From an uncultured Sutterella sp. (GTDB lineage Bacteria > Pseudomonadota > Gammaproteobacteria > Burkholderiales > Burkholderiaceae_F): a stretch of 15,625 bases of DNA. The notes below the pieces were generated by a model. It did no database searches. It had not been told where the DNA came from and saw nothing but the letters and a program-made list of their open reading frames with translations. Below, one piece after another: positions 13,674 through 15,625 of the stretch. Numbering within the stretch: position 1 is the first letter of the stretch; every line of letters begins with the position of its first letter. The position numbers were made by a program, and so were the translations under genes. Where the stretch lies: the NCBI GenBank assembly GCA_905212345.1, contig CAJMEC010000042.1, forward strand, positions 1 through 15,625. The letters are read 5' to 3'.

Positions 13674-15523
13674 CCCAAGAAGTCATGATTGTAAGAAGCC
13701 TTGACATAGGCGGAGCCACGGTTTTCAGCAAATTGCATACCGGCCATGACACCAACGCGACCAATCAAGCTGCTCATATCGTCAAACTTAACATCACGAC
13801 CGATGGAGCTTGTGTAATTTTCCGCACGCAAATGGCTGTAAGTCAATTGAACTTGCGGTTCAATGAAGTAGTTTTGGATATTCCAACGATGACCCGTTTC
13901 AATACCGAAGATGGCACCAGTCAACATGTAATCAGCGCTTTCTTTGCCGGCACTCGTACGAAGATCATAGTCAGCATCAATGCGACCGATCTTTAACATC
14001 GTATCCAAGAAGCAACCGGATTCATTGAAGTAGCTTCCGTAGAAACCAACCGTGTAGGTGTTGTTGTCGGAACTACCGGCGGTCAAATCCGTATCACCCT
14101 TTGTGTAATCAAAGCTGAAACCAATCGTGATGTTATCAGCAATACGCTTATCAACACCCAATTCAACTGTGTTGTAATCGTGTTGGATACCTTGACCATC
14201 CAAACGACCATTGTTGTAACGAGCCCAAACACCGGCGGCGTTCGGCGTCGTACGTAACGTACCCATACGGTCAGTTAAGTTCGTCAATTGAGAGCGCCAC
14301 ATTAAGGCGTTGGTGATAGCCAAGTCTTGAGCTGAACGAAGAAGATCATTAGTACGGGTTGCATGGAAACCTGTTTCATCAACGTAACCGGCATCACCCA
14401 TCAAACCTTGATCTACTGAAGCCAATTTGGCGCTTTCTCCATTAACTTGAATACCTTCCAAAAGGTCTGAAGCAACTACATTTCCAGCTTGTAAATCATC
14501 AGAAACAGAAGCAGTGTATCCGTAACTAAGGTTAGAACCTTCTTCTACACTTCCAATCGTTAAAACAGGAGTCGTTTCATTACCAGCAACGTTTAATTTG
14601 AAGTTTGCTTGAGATCCGTTGTCAGTCTTGACAGATGCAATTTCCAATACGTTGTCGCTACCTTGTTCGAACGTCACATTGCTATTGGTAACTGTCACAT
14701 CTCCAGCATAATCATTTAAAGAAATTGTTTGTGCAGACTTCAGATCCGTCACTTTAAGAGCCGTATCCTTTTCAAGGTCCACTAAACCATTAACCTGTGA
14801 ACCATTCCGCAATGTAACAGTTACGCCTTCATTTTCAACTGAAATGGCCTTTGCTTGACTTCCTGTTGCAGAAATCAAGCCTTCTTTGGTGAATTGAACA
14901 CCCTTTGCACCTTCAGCAATACGAATTGCCTTTAAATCACCATCGCCTTGAACAATCAAATCCCCTGTATTAATTACAGAACCATACGTAACATTTGAAC
15001 CATCTTCGTTACCGGCAAAGTCCATTGCTACACCATTATTAAGGACGATAATGGTGCCATGGTTTTCAAGAGTATTACGATCAGTATTCGTAATCATCAT
15101 GCCATAGGCATTGTCGGCAACAATGGTCCCATTATTGACAATCGTTCCACCATTTTGGGCCATCATAGCTTTAACTTTCCAAAAGCCTTCTGTTGTGCCC
15201 TTTACATAAATGAGTCCATTTTTTGCATTTTTTGCAGTTTGACCTTTTCCTGCTAACAGTCCAAAGGCACGATGTTCGGAACTAACTTGTTCAATCCACA
15301 ATTTCTTATCAAAAGTAGCTTCACCTGAGTTAAACCCGTCTCCAGTACTAGCAGAATTGGTCTTCACATAGTAGGAATCCTTATCAAATTGTGTATATTG
15401 ATTAGGAGCTCCGACTGTTTCTGCCTCTCCTTCTGGAGCCCAAACCGGAATTTCAACTGCCAATGAAGAAGCTGAAATAGCCATCAAAATTGAACTAGCT
15501 AAAATAGTTTTGTTTAAATGCAT
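13472..15523 (-). CDS. Autotransporter (type Va) with beta-barrel, intact copy
   Basis: A 683-residue surface or secreted protein. The signal peptide is MHLNKTILASSILMAISASS followed by LAVE; AGGAG sits about seven bases before the ATG. The passenger (about 25-400) has beta-helix-type repeats such as GGTIVNNGTIVADNAYGM and LENHGTIIVLNNGVAMDF, then a Thr/Asn/Val-rich part. A helical linker (LLRSAQDLAITNALMWRSQL) leads to the barrel at about 431-683, beginning GVWARYNNG, containing YFIEPQVQLTYSH and ending VNLGARYVF with the terminal Phe. No catalytic motif is visible; adhesion or autoaggregation is a family-based guess. The barrel is related to that of the first autotransporter but the passengers differ. 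The leader can fold to hide the ribosome binding site, and the gene's 3' end is duplicated at 11528-11782. Confidence 0.94.
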   Translation of the reverse strand: MHLNKTILASSILMAISASSLAVEIPVWAPEGEAETVGAPNQYTQFDKDSYYVKTNSASTGDGFNSGEATFDKKLWIEQVSSEHRAFGLLAGKGQTAKNAKNGLIYVKGTTEGFWKVKAMMAQNGGTIVNNGTIVADNAYGMMITNTDRNTLENHGTIIVLNNGVAMDFAGNEDGSNVTYGSVINTGDLIVQGDGDLKAIRIAEGAKGVQFTKEGLISATGSQAKAISVENEGVTVTLRNGSQVNGLVDLEKDTALKVTDLKSAQTISLNDYAGDVTVTNSNVTFEQGSDNVLEIASVKTDNGSQANFKLNVAGNETTPVLTIGSVEEGSNLSYGYTASVSDDLQAGNVVASDLLEGIQVNGESAKLASVDQGLMGDAGYVDETGFHATRTNDLLRSAQDLAITNALMWRSQLTNLTDRMGTLRTTPNAAGVWARYNNGRLDGQGIQHDYNTVELGVDKRIADNITIGFSFDYTKGDTDLTAGSSDNNTYTVGFYGSYFNESGCFLDTMLKIGRIDADYDLRTSAGKESADYMLTGAIFGIETGHRWNIQNYFIEPQVQLTYSHLRAENYTSSIGRDVKFDDMSSLIGRVGVMAGMQFAENRGSAYVKASYNHDFLGDVEGNYEFNGSVRKFDDELDDNWGEVSLGASYQVTDSVNTFVDVGTGFGVDIDQKWRVNLGARYVF

Positions 15524-15528
15524 TTAAA
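15513..15528. repeat. 16-bp palindrome over the autotransporter 2 start codon
   Basis: TTTAAATGCATTTAAA is a perfect palindrome centred on the ATG-CAT of the first two codons. In RNA only about six pairs with a tight loop could form, so it may be chance in AT-rich sequence. It could also be a protein-binding site or part of the translational control suggested by the adjacent hairpin. Confidence 0.75.
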
Positions 15529-15529
15529 T

Positions 15530-15566
15530 CTCCTGAAATTCGCGCCACATAGCGCGATACCAGGAG
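15530..15566 (-). promoter_or_regulatory. Leader hairpin sequestering the Shine-Dalgarno of autotransporter 2
   Basis: In the transcript CTCCTG (15566-15561) pairs with CAGGAG (15535-15530), which contains the Shine-Dalgarno sequence. Inside it TCGCGC pairs with GCGCGA around a six-base loop, with a 3-by-4 internal loop between the stems. Twelve pairs in total would block ribosome access unless the structure is opened, for example by heat, a ligand, an sRNA or a protein. No known riboswitch class is recognised. Confidence 0.6.
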
Positions 15567-15577
15567 CCTAACCCGAT

Positions 15578-15605
15578 ACTCATATAGCCCCAAGGGTTAT
15601 TGAGT
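15578..15605 (-). other. Second hairpin in the autotransporter 2 upstream region
   Basis: ACTCA/TGAGT arms enclose a partly paired stretch with a CCC/GGG core. AACCC in this hairpin could alternatively pair with GGGTT nearer the gene, giving a mutually exclusive fold. It could be a leader element next to the SD hairpin or the end of an upstream transcript; there is no T-tract after it. I could not place a promoter in 15567-15625. Confidence 0.35.
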
Positions 15606-15625
15606 AGCACTTTGGATAGGGAAGA

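Noticed and set aside
13127..13996. A 289-codon plus-strand open frame
   Set aside because: It starts inside the transposase remnant in another frame, runs through the intron fragment and then antisense to the autotransporter barrel; no coherent protein features.

Overview
The window looks like chromosomal DNA of a betaproteobacterium. A gut Sutterellaceae relative (Sutterella or Parasutterella type) fits best. This is an inference from the Enterobacteria-like RecB, RecD, AhpC and DnaB proteins, the moderate base composition and the pair of classical autotransporters; no rRNA or other taxonomic marker is present.

Left part, plus strand (1-4842): the end of a recBCD-type operon. It holds the 3' part of recB (helicase motifs III-VI and the nuclease domain), a small HAD phosphatase resembling the 3'-phosphatase domain of T4 polynucleotide kinase, and recD. 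The genes are 1 and 14 bases apart, so they are probably co-transcribed and translationally coupled. A hairpin separates recD from the convergent gene that follows.

Middle part, minus strand (4895-11454): ahpC, with a perfect 19-bp Fur-box palindrome just upstream of its ribosome binding site; a DUF456 membrane protein starting 4 bases after dnaB; dnaB; a large autotransporter with a nine-G tract in its leader; and a metal-dependent amidohydrolase of unknown substrate. Most are separated by recognisable intrinsic terminators.

Right part (11500-15625): a rearranged accessory segment. An intact 683-residue autotransporter lies at 13472-15523. Its last ~65 codons and terminator occur a second time at 11528-11782 as a headless remnant, so two direct copies of ~255 bp bracket about 1.6 kb. 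Between them lie an AT-rich orphan gene (268 aa), an internally deleted IS transposase, and a 5' fragment of a group IIC intron starting one base after the intact autotransporter's terminator T-tract. The autotransporter leader folds so that its Shine-Dalgarno sequence is paired.

Taken together, the left half is housekeeping DNA (end repair, peroxide defence, replication) and the right half is surface-protein DNA with traces of duplication, insertion and decay. The best leads are the phosphatase inside the recB-recD operon, the possible phase-variation tract, the SD-sequestering leader and the orphan gene.
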